From: Myxococcales bacterium
GTDB taxonomy: Bacteria; Myxococcota_A; Polyangia; Palsa-1104
Reading direction: 5' to 3'
Assembly (NCBI GenBank): GCA_023248835.1
Contig: JAHFDU010000067.1
Span: 1 to 6,245, forward strand
Length of the DNA: 6,245 nucleotides
In this document: positions 4,835-6,245 of the stretch, in pieces
Layout: every line of letters starts with the position of its first letter
Position numbering within the stretch: the first letter of the stretch is position 1
Translations under genes and position numbers: made by a program
The notes under the pieces: generated by a model
What the model saw: the letters and a program-made list of their open reading frames with translations, nothing else
Told to the model about the DNA's origin: nothing
Database searches by the model: none

Positions 4835-6245
4835 ATGGCCTCTCAACATCGTGTCCTGATTGCCGACGAACTTTCGTCTCGCGCCGTCGAGATTTTGTCG
4901 GCCCATCCACAGATCCAAGTCGAAGTCAAAACCGGTCTCAAAGGCGCTGAACTCAAAGCAGCGCTACAGGGCGTTTCCGGATTGGCGGTACGCAGCGCAA
5001 CCCAAGTCACCGCCGAACTACTCGAGTCAGCACCCAGTCTCAAGATCATAGGACGCGCTGGCATTGGCGTTGATAACATCGATGTCAAAACCGCCTCCCG
5101 CCGCGGCGTGATCGTGATGAACACGCCGTCCGGCAACGCCGTCACCACCGCCGAGCACGCGCTGTTTTTGCTCTGTTCGCTAGCGCGTCACATTCCGCAA
5201 GCGACCGCCTCGATGAAAGCCGGCAAATGGGACAAAAAGAAATTTTCCGGCACTGAACTGTTTGAAAAAACCCTCGGCGTCGTCGGTCTTGGCAACATCG
5301 GCCGTATCGTCGCCGATCGCGCGCGCGGCCTGCGCATGAAAGTGATCGCTTACGATCCTTTTTTGGCGCCAGAGGCCGCCGAGCGACTCGGCGTCGAGCT
5401 GTGCACACTCGAACAGATCTGGCAGCGCTCCGACGCGATCAGCATTCATACTCCGCTCACCGACGACACCCGCGGCCTGGTGGGCAAGGCAACCTTCCCA
5501 AGAATGAAGACCGGCGTGCTGATTGTCAACGCCGCGCGCGGCGGCATTGTCGACGAAGCGGCGCTCTACGATGCGCTGCAGAGCGGCAAGGTTGCCGGCG
5601 CGGCGCTCGACGTATTTGTCGACGAGCCGCCGCCGCCGAACCATCCACTGGTATTGCACGAGCACGTCATCTGCACCCCGCACCTTGGTGCGTCCACCGA
5701 CGAGGCGCAGGAAAAAGTTGCGATCGAAGTTGCCGAGCAAATGGTCGCCTACCTGGTCCGCGGCGAGATCAAAAATGCGGTCAACCTGCCGCCGGTTTCA
5801 GTCGAGCATCAGGCGCGGCTGCAGCCTTATGTTGATCTAGCCGGGAAACTCGGCTCGCTGCTCGGACAGATGACCGCTGGCGTACAAGCAGTGGAGGTCG
5901 AGTTGGTCGGCGAAATCGCCGAGCTCGGCCAAAAAGTACTGACCGGCGCGGCGCTGGCTGGCCTGCTCAGGCCGCACCTCGACGTCCCGGTCAACGAAGT
6001 AAACGCCCGGCTGCTCGCCGGCGAACGCGGCCTCAAAATTAGTGAAACCGCGCGCCTGCGCAGCGCCAATTTCACCTCCTCCATCGCGCTGCGCACCACC
6101 GCGGCCGACGGCGAGCACCTGGTCAAAGGGACGGTATTCTCGACCGGCGAAGGATTTGAACCGCGCATCGTCCAGATCGATCGTTTTTTCCTCGAAGTGG
6201 TTCCGGAGGGAATGGTGCTGATGTTGCGCAATGAAGATCGGCCGG
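4835..6245 (+). CDS. serA: D-3-phosphoglycerate dehydrogenase (type I), 3' truncated by window edge
   Basis: The enzyme catalyses the first committed step of serine synthesis, NAD-dependent oxidation of 3-phosphoglycerate to 3-phosphohydroxypyruvate, in the cytoplasm. 470 codons are visible; type I enzymes have about 525-530 residues. Features in order: N-terminal substrate domain with GRAGIGVDNID; Rossmann fold GLGNIG (151-156) with Asp174 closing the second strand (YDPF), which fits NAD use; catalytic Arg235 (NAARGGIVDE), Glu264 (VDEPPP) and His283 (TPHLGAST). About residues 315-450 form the intervening domain found in long, Mycobacterium-type SerA. The window stops in MLRNEDRP, the start of the ACT serine-binding domain. 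The ATG at 4835 matches the family N-terminus; no clear Shine-Dalgarno precedes it, only a T-rich run and a small GGGC/GCCC inverted pair. It is divergent from radC, so it is probably transcribed on its own from the left. Confidence 0.97.
   Translation, partial: MASQHRVLIADELSSRAVEILSAHPQIQVEVKTGLKGAELKAALQGVSGLAVRSATQVTAELLESAPSLKIIGRAGIGVDNIDVKTASRRGVIVMNTPSGNAVTTAEHALFLLCSLARHIPQATASMKAGKWDKKKFSGTELFEKTLGVVGLGNIGRIVADRARGLRMKVIAYDPFLAPEAAERLGVELCTLEQIWQRSDAISIHTPLTDDTRGLVGKATFPRMKTGVLIVNAARGGIVDEAALYDALQSGKVAGAALDVFVDEPPPPNHPLVLHEHVICTPHLGASTDEAQEKVAIEVAEQMVAYLVRGEIKNAVNLPPVSVEHQARLQPYVDLAGKLGSLLGQMTAGVQAVEVELVGEIAELGQKVLTGAALAGLLRPHLDVPVNEVNARLLAGERGLKISETARLRSANFTSSIALRTTAADGEHLVKGTVFSTGEGFEPRIVQIDRFFLEVVPEGMVLMLRNEDRP

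Noticed and set aside
4604..4918. N-terminal extension of RadC to 332 aa including EWGRSS repeats
   Set aside because: It reads through the inverted repeat and the 20-bp repeats and overlaps the serA start antisense. RadC family length fits the ATG at 4603.
4090..4950. 286-aa plus-strand open frame
   Set aside because: It is antisense to radC, Arg/Pro-rich with no recognisable domain, and covers the intergenic repeats; a GC-rich shadow frame.
5180..5740. 186-aa minus-strand open frame
   Set aside because: Antisense to the conserved NAD-binding and catalytic core of serA, which is unambiguous.

Overview
The window is a GC-rich stretch of bacterial chromosome. Gene content and style point to a Myxococcota-like (former deltaproteobacterial) or similar environmental Gram-negative: an outer-membrane barrel ending that resembles DUF6029, a PorV/FadL-like barrel, a very cysteine-rich lipoprotein, and an ECF sigma/zinc anti-sigma pair. 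This placement rests on protein style only; there is no rRNA or marker phylogeny here.

Layout. At the left edge is the 3' end of a plus-strand outer-membrane barrel gene (2-574). It converges, across only 31 bp, on a run of minus-strand genes. In their transcription order these are a RadC-family JAMM protein (3920-4603), an outer-membrane barrel protein (2922-3878), an ECF sigma factor (2292-2909), its zinc-binding membrane anti-sigma factor (1930-2289), and a 367-aa Cys-rich lipoprotein (606-1709). A doubtful 60-codon ORF (1719-1901) lies between the last two. Divergent from radC, across a 231-bp spacer, is serA on the plus strand (4835 to the right edge), which lacks only its C-terminal ACT domain because the window ends.

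How the genes may work together. The sigma and anti-sigma genes are all but overlapping and form a standard regulatory pair: the membrane-anchored zinc anti-sigma should hold the sigma factor until an envelope or redox signal releases it. The barrel gene sits 13 bp upstream of the sigma gene and is probably co-transcribed with it. A possible ECF-type promoter (TGAAAC-N16-GTCA) lies just in front of the barrel gene, which would make the cluster autoregulated. The Cys-rich lipoprotein downstream could be a target or a sensor, but that is inference. radC and serA look like unrelated housekeeping neighbours.

The most unusual DNA is non-coding. The anti-sigma/lipoprotein spacer holds two near-identical 29-bp direct repeats flanking a 12-bp stem-loop. 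The radC/serA spacer holds a perfect 11-bp inverted repeat within a cluster of TGTCCGG/CCGGACA motifs, followed by three copies of a 20-bp repeat. I found no CRISPR array, transposase, tRNA or rRNA, and no convincing intrinsic terminator.
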